This document shows, piece after piece, positions 49,156-58,871 of a DNA stretch of 64,000 nucleotides. How positions within the stretch are numbered: position 1 is the first letter of the stretch; each line of letters starts with the position of its first letter. The position numbers were made by a program, and so were the translations under genes. Source of the stretch: Gemmatimonadota bacterium. GTDB taxonomy: Bacteria; Gemmatimonadota; Gemmatimonadetes; Longimicrobiales; Gaopeijiaceae. Where the stretch lies: NCBI GenBank assembly GCA_028875075.1, contig JAPPGF010000030.1, forward strand, positions 1-64,000, written 5' to 3'. The notes under the pieces were generated by a model. The model had not been told where the DNA came from and did not search any database. It saw nothing but the letters and a program-made list of their open reading frames with translations.

Positions 49156-50466
49156 TCACATGTACCTCTGGCGGCCGCGCATCTTCACTCGACCCTTCTT
49201 CATGAAACCGTCATAGTGGCGCAGCAGGAGCAACTGCTGGGCCTGCTGAACGGTGTCCAGACCCACGCCTACGACGATCAGCAGGCTCGTACCGCCGAAG
49301 AAGAACGCCTGGATGTTGAAGATATCGAAGATGAAGAACGGGAGCAGGGCGATCAGCGTCAGGTAGATCGATCCCGGCAGCGTGATGCGTGTCAGCACCC
49401 GGTCGATGTACTCCGCGGTGCGCGCCCCGGGCTTCACGCCCGGGATGAACGCTCCCTGCTTCTTCAGGTTCTCGGCCAAGTCGACGGGGTTGAAGATGAT
49501 CGACGTGTAGAAGTACGTGAAGAAAAGGATGAGCACGGAGTAGCTCACGTAATACGGCCAGGTCTGGGGCTGGAAGAGATCGGCCAGCGACCTGAGCGGT
49601 GGCCAGGTCGAGAACGCCGCCAGCGTACCCGGAATGATGATGAACGACTGCGCGAAGATGATCGGCATCACCCCGGCGGAGTTCACCCGCAGGGGTATGA
49701 AGCTCTTTTGGCCCTCCTGGATGCGGCCGCGGCCGATCACCTTGCGGGGAATCTGAACGGGGATCTTGCGAGCCGACATCGTCATCGCGACGACGCCGGC
49801 GCAGACCGCGATCACGACGAGCACGAGCATGACCAGTGCGAGGATTCCGATCTCGCCGACCATGAGCGACTCCCACGTCCGCCCGACCGCGGCGGGGAAG
49901 CTCTCGATGATGCTGAAGAAGATCATCAAGCTCATGCCGTTGCCGATCCCGTGCTCGGTAATCTGCTCGCCCATCCACATGATGAAGACGGCACCGGTCG
50001 TCAGGGCTACCACCGTCGTGAACACGAAGCCGAATCCCGGGAAGCGCACGGCGTCGGGAATGCTCTGCAGGAAGACCGCATACCCGTAGCCCTGCATGAT
50101 CGACAGCACCACGGTCGTATATCGCGTCCACTGCGTGAGCTTCTTGCGGCCGTCCTCACCCTCCTTCTGCATCTTCTCCACCGTGGGGATCACGGCTGCC
50201 AGCAGCTGGAACATGATGCTGGCGGAGATATAGGGCATGATGCCGAGAGCGAAGATGGTCGCACGCGACAGGCCACCGCCGACGAACATGTCGTAGACGC
50301 CCAGGAAGGTGTTCTGCAGCGTGCCGAACTGGAGTCGCAGGACGCCGACGTCGATCCCCGGCACGGTGATGTGCGCGCCGATCCGGTAGATGAGCAGGAT
50401 GAAGACCGTGAAGACGATCTTCTTCTTGAGCTCCGGAACCCTGAACAGGTTCGCTAGTGGGTTCAT
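49156..50466 (-). CDS. secY: Preprotein translocase channel subunit SecY
   Basis: Central ten-helix channel of the Sec translocon, 436 aa. It shows the N-terminal KKIVFTVFILLIYRIGAHI, the ALGIMPYISASIMFQLL plug-adjacent segment, GIGNGMSLMIF and the C-terminal YYDGFMKKG-type tail (here HYDGFMKKGRVKMRGR). It follows rplO, as in most spc operons, and partners the SecA encoded at 25-28 kb. Confidence 0.97.
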   Translation of the reverse strand: MNPLANLFRVPELKKKIVFTVFILLIYRIGAHITVPGIDVGVLRLQFGTLQNTFLGVYDMFVGGGLSRATIFALGIMPYISASIMFQLLAAVIPTVEKMQKEGEDGRKKLTQWTRYTTVVLSIMQGYGYAVFLQSIPDAVRFPGFGFVFTTVVALTTGAVFIMWMGEQITEHGIGNGMSLMIFFSIIESFPAAVGRTWESLMVGEIGILALVMLVLVVIAVCAGVVAMTMSARKIPVQIPRKVIGRGRIQEGQKSFIPLRVNSAGVMPIIFAQSFIIIPGTLAAFSTWPPLRSLADLFQPQTWPYYVSYSVLILFFTYFYTSIIFNPVDLAENLKKQGAFIPGVKPGARTAEYIDRVLTRITLPGSIYLTLIALLPFFIFDIFNIQAFFFGGTSLLIVVGVGLDTVQQAQQLLLLRHYDGFMKKGRVKMRGRQRYM

Positions 50467-50477
50467 CGTTGCCGGAC

Positions 50478-50969
50478 TCAGCTCTCTGGGGCGGCGGCGG
50501 TCTCGTTCCGGCCCGCCTTCTCGCGACCGCCGCCCAGCACGGTCGCGCTTCCCCCGGCAGCCTCTATCTTGGCACGCGCCGACTTGCTGAACGCGTGCGC
50601 GCTGACGCTCAACGCACTGCCCGGGTCCCCATCGCCGAGCACCTTGACGGGCCGCCTGAGACTTGCGACCAGGCCCGCCGCCTTGAGCGTCTCGGGCGTG
50701 ACCTCACCCTCCAGACCGGCCAGGTCGCGCACGTTGACCACCTGATATTCTACGCGACGGAAGTTCTTGAATCCCCGTTTGGGGATACGCCGCTGGAGCG
50801 GCATCTGACCACCCTCGAAGCCGGGCTTGGCCGTCGTGCCGGAGCGCGCGCCCGCGCCTTTCTGCCCGCGGCCCGCAGTCTTGCCGGTTCCCGACCCGGG
50901 CCCGCGGCCCACGCGCTTGCGGTTTCGGCGCGATCCCGGAGCGGGTTTCAGATCGTGCAGCTCGGCCAT
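50478..50969 (-). CDS. rplO: 50S ribosomal protein L15
   Basis: 163-aa large-subunit protein. From the ATG at 50969, with AGGAG upstream, it begins [27 protein letters not shown] and has the [12 protein letters not shown] glycine-rich arm. The frame to 51017 overlaps rpmD. A C-terminal extension after the usual end is Ala/Gly-rich. Confidence 0.96.
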   Translation of the reverse strand: MAELHDLKPAPGSRRNRKRVGRGPGSGTGKTAGRGQKGAGARSGTTAKPGFEGGQMPLQRRIPKRGFKNFRRVEYQVVNVRDLAGLEGEVTPETLKAAGLVASLRRPVKVLGDGDPGSALSVSAHAFSKSARAKIEAAGGSATVLGGGREKAGRNETAAAPES

Positions 50970-50982
50970 CGAGGACTCCTCG

Positions 50983-51189
50983 CTACTCCACGGGGCGAAC
51001 GCTGACCATGTGGGCAACCTGCCGGATCATGCCACGGATGGCGGGCGTGTCGTCGTGAATCACGGTCTGTTGGTTGTACTTGAATCCCAGCGCTTCCATC
51101 GTGCGACGGTGCTTGGCCGGTCGGCCGGACAGGCTCCGGACCTGCTTGACAGCGATCTTGCGGCTGGTGGACGGCTCCGGCTCAGTCAC
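50983..51189 (-). CDS. rpmD: 50S ribosomal protein L30
   Basis: 68-aa protein with the core [20 protein letters not shown] and TMEALGF, matching bacterial L30. The start is a GTG inside the rpsE gene, giving an 8-base overlap. Eight or so extra N-terminal residues precede the usual start of homology. Confidence 0.95.
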   Translation of the reverse strand: MTEPEPSTSRKIAVKQVRSLSGRPAKHRRTMEALGFKYNQQTVIHDDTPAIRGMIRQVAHMVSVRPVE

Positions 51190-51718
51190 GGTCCGCCACT
51201 CCCAGCGCCTCTACGGGCACTCCGCGCTCCGCGGCCGCCTGTTCGGCGGTGACCAGCCTCGTCAGCGCGTCCACTGTGGCGCGCACCACGTTGATCGGAT
51301 TGTTGGTCCCGATGCTCTTGGTCAGAACGTCCGTGACGCCGACCGCCTCGAGCACGGCCCGCACCGGCCCGCCCGCGATGACGCCCGTCCCGGGGGCGGC
51401 AGGCCGCAGCAGCACGCGACCCGCCCCGCAGCGTCCGAGGATCTCGTGCGGCAGCGTGCCGTTGCGGAGCGGCACCACGATCATCTGGCGCCGCGCGCGG
51501 TCGAAAGCCTTCCGGATCGCCTCCGCGACCTCGCTGGCCTTGGCAAGTCCGACACCGACGTTGCCCCTCTGATCCCCCACGGCCACCAGCGCCGAGAACG
51601 AGAACCGGCGACCGCCCTTCACTACCTTGGCCACCCGGTTGATGTGGATGACGTTCTCGACCAGCTCGCTCTCGCGGCCGCGCGTGGATTTCTTGTCCCC
51701 TCGCTGCTCTCGTTCCAT
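51182..51718 (-). CDS. rpsE: 30S ribosomal protein S5
   Basis: 178-aa decoding-fidelity protein at the mRNA entry tunnel. The S5 N-domain is present with [24 protein letters not shown], and the C-domain has [23 protein letters not shown]. Its ATG shares one base with the rplR stop. Confidence 0.97.
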   Translation of the reverse strand: MEREQRGDKKSTRGRESELVENVIHINRVAKVVKGGRRFSFSALVAVGDQRGNVGVGLAKASEVAEAIRKAFDRARRQMIVVPLRNGTLPHEILGRCGAGRVLLRPAAPGTGVIAGGPVRAVLEAVGVTDVLTKSIGTNNPINVVRATVDALTRLVTAEQAAAERGVPVEALGVADRD

Positions 51719-52095
51719 CAGAACTTCAGCCCCCTCTCGCGGGCGCCCTCGGCGAAGGCCTTCACGCGCCCGTGATACTTGTAGCCGCCGCGATCGAAAA
51801 CCACAGCGCTGATTCCACGCTCACACGCACGTTCGGCCAGCAGCCTGCCAGCGGCCCGGGCCTGCTCCACCTGCCTGTTCTTCCCCGACTCGCTCTTGAA
51901 GTCGCGCAGGCTCTCCTCGAGGGTGGACAGACCGAGCAATGTCCGTGACGCCTCGTCGTCCACGAGCTGCCCCTCGATGTTTCGCAGCGAACGGTAGACG
52001 ACGAGCCTAGGACGTTCGGGCGTGCCCCACACCTTCTTCCGGATGCGGCGGTGTCGGCGGAGCCGGGCGCTCCTGCGGTTCTCCGTCTTCGCCAT
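51718..52095 (-). CDS. rplR: 50S ribosomal protein L18
   Basis: 5S-rRNA-binding protein of 125 aa with [21 protein letters not shown] and the C-terminal [21 protein letters not shown]. It lies between rplF and rpsE in the standard spc order and overlaps rpsE by one base. Confidence 0.97.
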   Translation of the reverse strand: MAKTENRRSARLRRHRRIRKKVWGTPERPRLVVYRSLRNIEGQLVDDEASRTLLGLSTLEESLRDFKSESGKNRQVEQARAAGRLLAERACERGISAVVFDRGGYKYHGRVKAFAEGARERGLKF

Positions 52096-52098
52096 CGA

Positions 52099-52638
52099 CT
52101 ACGCTCCAGCGGTCTTGCCGGCCTTGCGCCGGACCTGCTCGCCCCGGTACCGGATCCCCTTGCCCTTGTAGGGCTCCGGCGGCCTGACCGAGCGGATCTC
52201 CGCCGCGACCTGACCAACCATCTGTTTGTCGGGCCCCGAGATCGTCACCGTCGTCGGGGTCGGCGTGTCGATGGTGATTCCGGGCGGGGCGTCGTATTGA
52301 ACGGGATGCGAATAGCCCGCCGTGAGCTTGACGCCCTTCGCGCTCTTCTCCGCCTTGTAGCCAACGCCCACGATCTCCAGGTCCTTCTTGTACCCCTGGG
52401 TCACGCCCACCACCATGTTCGAGATGAGCGTGCGCGTGAGACCGTGCAGTGCCTTGTGCTGCGCGCTGTCGGAGGGGCGCTCGACGCGTACTTCGCTGCC
52501 CTCGATCCTCACGTCGATGGCGGAATGCACGTCGAGCGCAAGGTCTCCCTTGGGCCCCTTGACCCGCACCTGGCGCCCCGACACCCTCACGTCGACCCCC
52601 TCCGGGAACGGGACCGGTCGCTTGCCGATACGAGACAT
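52099..52638 (-). CDS. rplF: 50S ribosomal protein L6
   Basis: 179-aa two-domain protein near the factor-binding site. It begins MSRIGKRPVPFPEGVDVRVSG, and the C-terminal RSVRPPEPYKGKGIRYRGEQV signature with its Lys-rich tail is intact. Confidence 0.98.
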   Translation of the reverse strand: MSRIGKRPVPFPEGVDVRVSGRQVRVKGPKGDLALDVHSAIDVRIEGSEVRVERPSDSAQHKALHGLTRTLISNMVVGVTQGYKKDLEIVGVGYKAEKSAKGVKLTAGYSHPVQYDAPPGITIDTPTPTTVTISGPDKQMVGQVAAEIRSVRPPEPYKGKGIRYRGEQVRRKAGKTAGA

Positions 52639-52648
52639 CGTCGTCCGC

Positions 52649-53041
52649 CTACCAAACCATGGCCATGAGCTCTCCGCCGACTCCCGCTCGCCGGGCGTCG
52701 CGGTCGGAGAGGAGGCCTTGCGAAGTGGACAGTATCGCCATGCCGAGGCCGTTCCTCACGCGCGGTATCTCGCCTACCCGCACGTAGCGGCGGCGCCCCG
52801 GTCGCGACACCCGCTCGAGGTGCCGAATGACCGGCTCACCCTCGTGGTACTTGAGATACACGCGCAGCAGCCCGTGCCGTCCGTCTTCCAGGATCTTGAA
52901 GTCGAAGACGAAGTGGCTCTCCTTCAGGATGCCGGCGACTTCGACCTTCAGCTTCGACACCGGCATGTCGACCCACCGATGGCCGGCGGTACCAGCGTTT
53001 CGGATACGGGTCAGCATGTCGGCGATCGGGTCGGTCATCAT
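52649..53041 (-). CDS. rpsH: 30S ribosomal protein S8
   Basis: 130-aa 16S-binding protein, and in many bacteria the translational repressor of the spc operon. The start is at [17 protein letters not shown] (ATG 53041 or the next codon 53038), and it ends in the conserved [11 protein letters not shown]. The frame upstream to 53149 overlaps rpsZ and is rejected. Confidence 0.97.
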   Translation of the reverse strand: MMTDPIADMLTRIRNAGTAGHRWVDMPVSKLKVEVAGILKESHFVFDFKILEDGRHGLLRVYLKYHEGEPVIRHLERVSRPGRRRYVRVGEIPRVRNGLGMAILSTSQGLLSDRDARRAGVGGELMAMVW

Positions 53042-53054
53042 CTTATTTGGGCCC

Positions 53055-53240
53055 TCACCAGCTGGACTTGCGCACGCCGGGGATCTCCCCCCGTAGCGCC
53101 ATCTCGCGGAAGCAGATCCGGCAGATCCCGAACTTCCGTATATAGCCACGCGGGCGCCCGCAACGCGCGCACCTGCTGTTGCGGCGCACCTCGAACTTGG
53201 GCTTGCGCTTCGCCTTCTCGATCAACGCCTTCTTGGCCAT
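53055..53240 (-). CDS. rpsZ: 30S ribosomal protein S14, zinc type
   Basis: 61-aa short S14 with four zinc ligands (C24, C27, C40, C43) in CARCGRP and FGICRICF. The C-terminus [11 protein letters not shown] is typical. This is the zinc-dependent form; no zinc-free paralogue is in the window. Confidence 0.98.
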   Translation of the reverse strand: MAKKALIEKAKRKPKFEVRRNSRCARCGRPRGYIRKFGICRICFREMALRGEIPGVRKSSW

Positions 53241-53276
53241 GGCTTGCTCTCTCTTGAGACGGGTCGCCGTGGGTGG

Positions 53277-53996
53277 CTACGCGGCCAAATGGCCGATGAC
53301 AACGGGAATCTCGCCGCGGAACGGAAAGCCCATCTCCTTGAGAAGCGCAAACGCCTCGTCGTCCTTGACGGTGCTGGTCACCACGGTGATGTCCATGCCG
53401 TGGATCGCCTGCACCCGATCGTAGTCGACCTCCGGGAAGATGATTTGCTCCTTCACTCCGAGCGTGTAGTTGCCGCGCCCGTCGAAGGAGCGAGTAGAAA
53501 GCCCACGGAAGTCACGAACCCTCGGAATCGCCACGCTTACTAGGCGATCGAGGAAATGGTACATCCGCTGCCTGCGGAGGGTCACGGCGACTCCGACGGG
53601 CATCCCCTCGCGCAAGCCGAAATTGGAGATCGACTTGCGAGCCCGCGTGACCAGCGGGGTCTGCCCGGTGATCTGGCGCATCTCCTCGACCACGCTGTCG
53701 AGAAGCTTCTGGTTCTTCGGGGCCTCGCCCACGCCGCAGTTGACCGTCACCTTCTCGATTCGCGGAACCTCGTGCCGATTCTTCCAACCGAACTGTTGCA
53801 CCAGCTTCGGCACGGCCTGATCGCGATAGTGCCGCTGGAAGCGCGGCTCGAACCGGGGGACCGGCCCGGTCTGAACCGTCCGGTCCTCGCTCGTACCCTT
53901 GCCGCGCCTGTCGGCCTTGCCCGGCTTACCGGCCGCCTGAGCCTTCGGTGCCTGTCGCGGCTTCTGCTTGCCCGCGTCGCTCTTCTTCTTCGCCAT
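53277..53996 (-). CDS. rplE: 50S ribosomal protein L5 with N-terminal extension
   Basis: 5S-rRNA-binding protein. At 239 aa it is about 50-60 residues longer than usual. Homology starts near RFQRHYRDQAVPKLVQQFGW (residue ~53), then RIEKVTVNCGVGEA and the C-terminal GMDITVVTST. The extra N-terminus is Lys/Arg/Ala/Gln-rich and probably disordered. There is no internal ATG or GTG after it that would restore the usual length, so the extension appears real. Confidence 0.95.
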   Translation of the reverse strand: MAKKKSDAGKQKPRQAPKAQAAGKPGKADRRGKGTSEDRTVQTGPVPRFEPRFQRHYRDQAVPKLVQQFGWKNRHEVPRIEKVTVNCGVGEAPKNQKLLDSVVEEMRQITGQTPLVTRARKSISNFGLREGMPVGVAVTLRRQRMYHFLDRLVSVAIPRVRDFRGLSTRSFDGRGNYTLGVKEQIIFPEVDYDRVQAIHGMDITVVTSTVKDDEAFALLKEMGFPFRGEIPVVIGHLAA

Positions 53997-54005
53997 CGTC
54001 GCTCG

Positions 54006-54365
54006 CTATTGGGGTCGCGGGATCGGGTTTCCGCCCTTGACCGCGATCCGCTCCTTGGTGCCGTCCTCCTCGATGCGCATACGTACGCGGCTGGCCTCGC
54101 CCGCCGCCGCATCCATGAGCATGACGTTGGAGATGTGGATCGGTGCTTCGAAGGTGATGATCCCGCCTTCCGGATTCGCCTGACTCGGACGCGTGTGCCG
54201 CTTGCGCATGTTGACGCCCTCGATCACCACCCGGTCCTCGTCCTTCAGCACTCTCAGGACCGTGCCTTCCATGTCACGGAAGTTGCCGCGGATCACGCGC
54301 ACGCGGTCGCCCTTCATGACCTTGTGCTTGACGTTGCGACGCCGTGGCTTCGCTCTCGTGGCCAT
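54006..54365 (-). CDS. rplX: 50S ribosomal protein L24
   Basis: 119-aa assembly-initiator protein with the KOW motif (KGDRVRVIRGNFRDMEGTVL) and VEGVNMRKRHTRPS-like core (here IEGVNMRKRHTRPSQ). It is slightly long, with an extra basic N-terminus. It lies between rplN and rplE. Confidence 0.96.
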   Translation of the reverse strand: MATRAKPRRRNVKHKVMKGDRVRVIRGNFRDMEGTVLRVLKDEDRVVIEGVNMRKRHTRPSQANPEGGIITFEAPIHISNVMLMDAAAGEASRVRMRIEEDGTKERIAVKGGNPIPRPQ

Positions 54366-54367
54366 CG

Positions 54368-54736
54368 TCAGAGTACCTCCGGCGCGAGCGACACGATCTT
54401 CATGTACTTCTTCTCGCGGAGCTCACGCCCGACCGGGCCGAAAATACGCGTTCCACGGGGCTCGCCGTTAGGGTTGATCAGCACTGCCGCGTTGTCATCG
54501 AATCGAATGTAGGTTCCATCGCGCCGCCGCATCTCCTTGCTCGTGCGCACAACGACCGCCTTTGCGATGTCGCCCTTCTTCACCGGAGCGTTCGGCATTG
54601 CGTCCTTCACGGTGACCACGACCACGTCCCCGATCCTCGCGTAACGGCGCTTCGAGCCGCCCAAGACCCGGATGCAGAGACCGCTCTTGGCGCCCGTATT
54701 GTCGGCGATGCGCAACATCGACTCCTGCTGAATCAT
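54368..54736 (-). CDS. rplN: 50S ribosomal protein L14
   Basis: 122-aa protein at the subunit interface; starts [20 protein letters not shown] and ends IVSLAPEVL. This is the canonical length and sequence. It is directly followed by rplX. Confidence 0.98.
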   Translation of the reverse strand: MIQQESMLRIADNTGAKSGLCIRVLGGSKRRYARIGDVVVVTVKDAMPNAPVKKGDIAKAVVVRTSKEMRRRDGTYIRFDDNAAVLINPNGEPRGTRIFGPVGRELREKKYMKIVSLAPEVL

Positions 54737-54751
54737 CTCAAGTCTCTCGAT

Positions 54752-55075
54752 CTACTCTGGGCGCTCGAGCAGCTCGGCGACACGCCATCGCTTGGTCTTG
54801 GACAGGGGACGCGTTTCCACGATGCGCACGATGTCGCCCACCCTGTATTCGTTCTCCTCATCGTGCGCGTGGTACTTCTTCGTTCGTGAGACCTGCTTGC
54901 CGTAGACGGAATGGCTCACGCGCCGTTCCACCGTCACGGTGACCGTCTTCCTGGACCGGTCACTGACGACCACGCCGACCCTGCTCTTGCGGTGACTCCG
55001 CCGGCTGCCGGCCGAAGCGGCGTCGCTCTCCGCCTGAACAGCTTCGGCCGCGCTCGCGCTGGTATCCTTAGGCAT
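54752..55075 (-). CDS. rpsQ: 30S ribosomal protein S17 with N-terminal extension
   Basis: 16S-binding assembly protein of 107 aa. The OB-fold core starts at [21 protein letters not shown] and includes [18 protein letters not shown]. About 20 extra N-terminal residues, rich in Ala, Ser, Asp and Glu, precede it. Confidence 0.96.
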   Translation of the reverse strand: MPKDTSASAAEAVQAESDAASAGSRRSHRKSRVGVVVSDRSRKTVTVTVERRVSHSVYGKQVSRTKKYHAHDEENEYRVGDIVRIVETRPLSKTKRWRVAELLERPE

Positions 55076-55083
55076 GCCAGTCC

Positions 55084-55287
55084 CTAGTTACGTTGCTCGG
55101 CGAGCTCGCGCTCGCGCAGGATGGTCTTCAGCCGGGCGATATCGCGCCTGACGCTGCGGATCAGGCGCGGATTCTCGAGCTGCATGGTCCCGGTCCGGAA
55201 CTTGAGCCGGAACAGCTCCTCCTTGAGCTCCGCCAGCCGAGCCACGATCTCGGTGTCCTCCCATTCGCGGATATCCTCCGCCTTCAT
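55084..55287 (-). CDS. rpmC: 50S ribosomal protein L29
   Basis: 67-aa helical-hairpin protein near the tunnel exit, where the signal recognition particle and trigger factor dock. It shows [20 protein letters not shown] and [17 protein letters not shown]. Normal length and position after rplP. Confidence 0.97.
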   Translation of the reverse strand: MKAEDIREWEDTEIVARLAELKEELFRLKFRTGTMQLENPRLIRSVRRDIARLKTILRERELAEQRN

Positions 55288-55299
55288 TTCCCCTTCTCC

Positions 55300-55722
55300 T
55301 CAGGTCGCGAGCTCTTGGTCGCGCACGACGAAGCGCGTCTTGATCGGGAGCTTCGCGGCAGCCAGCTCCATCGCCCTGCGGGCCGTTTTCTCGTCGATGC
55401 CTTCGAGCTCGAACATCACGCGCCCCGGCTTGACGACGGCGACCCAGCCCTCCGGGTTTCCCTTGCCCTTGCCCATGCGTGTCTCCGCCGGCTTCTTGCT
55501 GATCGGCTTGTCGGGAAAGATCCGGATCCAGACCTTGCCGCCGCGCTTGATGTGCCGCGTCATCGCGACGCGAGCCGCCTCGATCTGGCGATTGGAAATC
55601 CAGCCCGGGGCAGCCGCCTGCAGTCCGTATTCGCCGAAGGAAACCTGGTTGCCTCGGCTCGCCTGCCCGCGCATGCGACCCTTGTGCATCCTGCGGTACT
55701 TGACCCTCTTCGGTGCCAGCAT
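55300..55722 (-). CDS. rplP: 50S ribosomal protein L16
   Basis: 140-aa protein at the A-site side of the 50S subunit. It begins [19 protein letters not shown], contains [20 protein letters not shown], and has the [18 protein letters not shown] loop that carries the conserved hydroxylatable Arg in other bacteria. Confidence 0.98.
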   Translation of the reverse strand: MLAPKRVKYRRMHKGRMRGQASRGNQVSFGEYGLQAAAPGWISNRQIEAARVAMTRHIKRGGKVWIRIFPDKPISKKPAETRMGKGKGNPEGWVAVVKPGRVMFELEGIDEKTARRAMELAAAKLPIKTRFVVRDQELAT

Positions 55723-55739
55723 CTGGGGCTATCCTTTCG

Positions 55740-56399
55740 TCAAGCGCCGGTGGAGTACGTGCGGCCCCGGCGATCTTCGACCACCTCGCCCCTGAACACC
55801 CAGCACTTCACGCCGATGGTCCCGTAGGTCGTGAACGTGTGGATCTGCGCGTAGTCGATGTCAGCGCGCAGGGTGTGCAGCGGCACGCGGCCCTCATGGT
55901 ATCCCTCCGTTCGCGCGATCTCGGCCCCCCCGAGTCGTCCGGACGTCTGGATCTTGATCCCCTCGGCCCCGCTTCGGATGGCCGCTTGGACCGCCCGCTT
56001 CATGGCGCGGCGGAAACTGATCCTTTGGCGCAGCTGATGGGCCACGTTCTCGGCCACCAGGCGCGCCTCTATCTCCGGCCTCTTGATCTCCTCCACGTTG
56101 ACCGAGATCTCGGCGTTCGTCAGCATGGCCAGCTCATCGCGCAGCTTGTCGACCTCCGCACCGCGCTTGCCGATGACCACGCCGGGGCGGGCCGTATGCA
56201 GCGTGACCACGATCTTGCTCGGCTTGCGCTCGATCTCGACCTGCGACAGGGCGGCGTGGGCAAGCCGCCGGTGCAGGTACTTGCGGATCGTCTCGTCCTC
56301 GTTGAGAAGGCGCGGAAAGTCCTTCTCGGCGTACCAGCGCGAACGCCAGTCCCTGACCACACCGAGGCGGAAGCCGTGCGGGTGCGTCTTCTGGCCCAT
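55740..56399 (-). CDS. rpsC: 30S ribosomal protein S3
   Basis: 219-aa protein at the mRNA entry, with KH domain ([20 protein letters not shown]) and the C-terminal [20 protein letters not shown]. It starts [15 protein letters not shown]. It directly follows rplV, with no spacer between stop and start. Confidence 0.98.
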   Translation of the reverse strand: MGQKTHPHGFRLGVVRDWRSRWYAEKDFPRLLNEDETIRKYLHRRLAHAALSQVEIERKPSKIVVTLHTARPGVVIGKRGAEVDKLRDELAMLTNAEISVNVEEIKRPEIEARLVAENVAHQLRQRISFRRAMKRAVQAAIRSGAEGIKIQTSGRLGGAEIARTEGYHEGRVPLHTLRADIDYAQIHTFTTYGTIGVKCWVFRGEVVEDRRGRTYSTGA

Positions 56400-56753
56400 C
56401 TAGTCGCTCCTCTTGTCGACGACCAACGTGATGTGGCTCATGCGCTTACGGATCGGCGACGCCCGCCCCATCGCCGCACGGCGGTATCGACGCAGGCTCG
56501 GACCCTCGTCGACGCGAATCTCACGCACGAAGAGCTCGTCGACGTCGAGCACGTCGCCCTCGTCCTGGGCCTTGCTCTGCGCGTTCGCCACCGCGGAACG
56601 AAGCGTCTTGCCGACCGCGACGGCGGCCTTGCGCGGGGTGAACTGAAGGATCGAATACGCCTCCCCCACGCTCTTGCCGCGAATCAGGTCCCCGACGAGG
56701 CGCACTTTCCTCGGGCTCTGCCGTACGTAGCGGGCGATCGCTCTGGCTTGCAT
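56400..56753 (-). CDS. rplV: 50S ribosomal protein L22
   Basis: 117-aa protein whose beta-hairpin lines the exit tunnel. It has RYVRQSPRKVRLVGDLIRGKS, and the hairpin region ends with RRAMGRASPIRKRMSHITLVV, close to macrolide-contact residues in other bacteria. Confidence 0.97.
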   Translation of the reverse strand: MQARAIARYVRQSPRKVRLVGDLIRGKSVGEAYSILQFTPRKAAVAVGKTLRSAVANAQSKAQDEGDVLDVDELFVREIRVDEGPSLRRYRRAAMGRASPIRKRMSHITLVVDKRSD

Positions 56754-56770
56754 GCTCCATCCCTCCGGGC

Positions 56771-57064
56771 TCAGCCGCCTGACGGCCTGGCCCGCTTGTC
56801 CGCCAGCCTGCCGCCGTGCCCCCGGAACAGACGCGTGGGCGCGAACTCGCCCAGTCGGTGGCCGACCATGTTCTCGGTGATGTAGACGGGAATGAACTTG
56901 TTGCCGTTGTGCACGGCGATCGTGTGGCCGACGAATTCGGGGGAGATGACGGAGGCCCGGGCCCAGGTCTTCAGGACCTTCTTCTCGTTGCGCGAATTCA
57001 TGATCTCGATCTTCAACAGCAGCTTGTCGTCGATATAGGGACCCTTCTTCACGCTACGTGCCAT
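56771..57064 (-). CDS. rpsS: 30S ribosomal protein S19
   Basis: 97-aa head protein with [38 protein letters not shown] and a C-terminal KLGEFAPTR-type motif (here [14 protein letters not shown]). Canonical length. Confidence 0.98.
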   Translation of the reverse strand: MARSVKKGPYIDDKLLLKIEIMNSRNEKKVLKTWARASVISPEFVGHTIAVHNGNKFIPVYITENMVGHRLGEFAPTRLFRGHGGRLADKRARPSGG

Positions 57065-57078
57065 GGTGGCCGCCTCCC

Positions 57079-57918
57079 CTACTTCCTAGAGCGGCCGCGC
57101 TTGCGGCCGCGCACGATGTCCCTGTTCGAAGCCTTCTTGCGGCGCCGCGTCTTCACGCCCTCCGGCTTACCCCACGGGGAGGTCGGCGGACGGCCTCCGG
57201 ACGCCTTGCCCTCGCCGCCACCGAGAGGGTGGTCGACCGGGTTCATCGCCACGCCCCGAACGTGCGGCATACGGCCGCGCCAGCGGTTGGCGCCCGCCTT
57301 GCCGACGACGGTCAACTCGTGATCCACGTTGCCCACCTGGCCAATCACGGCATAGCACTCGGCGCGGACGCGCCTCACCTCGGTGGAAGGCAGCCGCAGC
57401 GTGACGTAGTCGTTCTCCTTGGCCATCACCTGCACGCCGGCGCCCGCAGAGCGAGCCATCTGGGCTCCCTTGCCCGGCTTGAGCTCCACGTTGTGCACGG
57501 TCGTACCGAGCGGGATGTTCGCGAGCGGAAGCGCGTTGCCGACCTTGATGTCGGCCTCCGGGCCCGCCATGATCGCGTCGCCCACCCGCAGACCGCTCGG
57601 ATGGACGATATAGCGCTTCTCGCCGTCGGCGTAGTTGATGAGCGCGATGTTGGCGGAGCGATTCGGATCGTATTCGATCTGCGCCACCTTGCCGGGAACG
57701 CCGCGTTTGTCCCGCTTGAAGTCGATCCTGCGGTAGCGCCGCTTGTGGCCGCCCCCGCGCCACCTCGTGGTCACGCGCCCGTGATGGTTGCGCCCCCCTT
57801 TGCTCGAGACCGGCTCCACGAGCGAGCGCTCCGGTGTCGCCCTCGTGATCTCGTCGTTCTTCAAGATAGACCGGAAGCGTGTCCCGGGCGTTACCGGCTT
57901 GAGCTTCTTGATCGCCAT
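57079..57918 (-). CDS. rplB: 50S ribosomal protein L2
   Basis: 279-aa peptidyl-transferase-region protein. It includes the RNA-binding domain ([14 protein letters not shown]), the central SH3-like domain, and the conserved [21 protein letters not shown] loop whose His is universally conserved. Its start shares a base with the rplW stop. Confidence 0.98.
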   Translation of the reverse strand: MAIKKLKPVTPGTRFRSILKNDEITRATPERSLVEPVSSKGGRNHHGRVTTRWRGGGHKRRYRRIDFKRDKRGVPGKVAQIEYDPNRSANIALINYADGEKRYIVHPSGLRVGDAIMAGPEADIKVGNALPLANIPLGTTVHNVELKPGKGAQMARSAGAGVQVMAKENDYVTLRLPSTEVRRVRAECYAVIGQVGNVDHELTVVGKAGANRWRGRMPHVRGVAMNPVDHPLGGGEGKASGGRPPTSPWGKPEGVKTRRRKKASNRDIVRGRKRGRSRK

Positions 57919-58223
57919 CAGCCCACCTCGTAGAGCTCGATGTGGTCTCCCTCGGCGAGCGTGACCACGGCTTTCTTGAACGACGGCCGACGGCCCATGG
58001 CCCGATTCTGGCGACCCATGAATCCCCGCTTCGCCTTCCCCGCGTACATCATGGTGCGTACGTCGGTCACCGTAACGTCGAACAGCTTCTCCACGGCGCG
58101 CTTGACCTCGATCTTGTTCGCGTCGAGCGCGACCTTGAAGGTGTACGTGTTGCGGGCTTCCATCTGACGCGTGGTCTTCTCGCTCACAATCGGCTGGACT
58201 ACGACCTCGTAAGGCTCGCGCAT
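57918..58223 (-). CDS. rplW: 50S ribosomal protein L23
   Basis: 101-aa tunnel-exit protein that docks chaperones and SRP. It shows [24 protein letters not shown] and the [21 protein letters not shown] tip. Usual place between rplD and rplB. Confidence 0.97.
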   Translation of the reverse strand: MREPYEVVVQPIVSEKTTRQMEARNTYTFKVALDANKIEVKRAVEKLFDVTVTDVRTMMYAGKAKRGFMGRQNRAMGRRPSFKKAVVTLAEGDHIELYEVG

Positions 58224-58229
58224 GTCCCG

Positions 58230-58871
58230 CTACTCCTTGCCCGGCTTCTTGGCAGAGCGCAAACGATCCACGGCTTCCCGCTCGATCACGACCGTGCCCG
58301 CCCAGAGGACGTCGTAGGCGGACTCGTCTCCGAACGGCAAGACACGCACGTCGGGGAGGTTGCGCGCGGACAAGTACAGGTTCTCCTTCACGCCGTCACT
58401 CAGAATCAGCACGTTGCCGGAAGCGGTGATCGATCCGAGATACTCCCGCAGCCGCCCGGTCTTGGGCCGCTCGAACTGGAAACCGTCGACGAGCACGATG
58501 CGCTCCCCCTGCGCGCGACTGTTTAGCGCCGAGCGGCGGGCCAAGGCCTTCACCTTGCGCGGCAGCTTCTGGCGATAGCTGCGCGGAATCGGCGGAAAGG
58601 CCCGGCCGCCGCCGTCCATGTGCGCTGCCCGGATGGTCCCCTGGCGCGCCCGTCCGGTCCCTTTCTGGCGGAACGGCTTTCTGCCCCCCCCGGACACGTC
58701 GGAGCGCGTCTTGGCCGCTGCGGTGCCCTGTCGCTGGTTGGCGAGATAGGCCTTGACCGCCTGGTGCAGGACCGGTTCGTTGACGACGCCGTCGAAGAGG
58801 GTATCGGGCAACGCACGAGCCCGCCCCCTCTTGCCGTCGACCTTGTAGTAGCGCGCCTTGTACATGCTCAC
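58230..58871 (-). CDS. rplD: 50S ribosomal protein L4
   Basis: 213-aa protein with a tunnel-lining loop ([19 protein letters not shown]) and the C-terminal Rossmann-like domain. In E. coli it represses the S10 operon; whether it does so here is unknown. The start is either GTG 58871, overlapping the rplC stop as GTGA, or ATG 58865 two codons later. Confidence 0.97.
   Translation of the reverse strand: MSMYKARYYKVDGKRGRARALPDTLFDGVVNEPVLHQAVKAYLANQRQGTAAAKTRSDVSGGGRKPFRQKGTGRARQGTIRAAHMDGGGRAFPPIPRSYRQKLPRKVKALARRSALNSRAQGERIVLVDGFQFERPKTGRLREYLGSITASGNVLILSDGVKENLYLSARNLPDVRVLPFGDESAYDVLWAGTVVIEREAVDRLRSAKKPGKE

Noticed and set aside
48595-50457. 620-codon open frame on the plus strand opposite adk and secY
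   Set aside because: It spans two real genes and their gap in antisense, has shadow composition and no recognisable domain.
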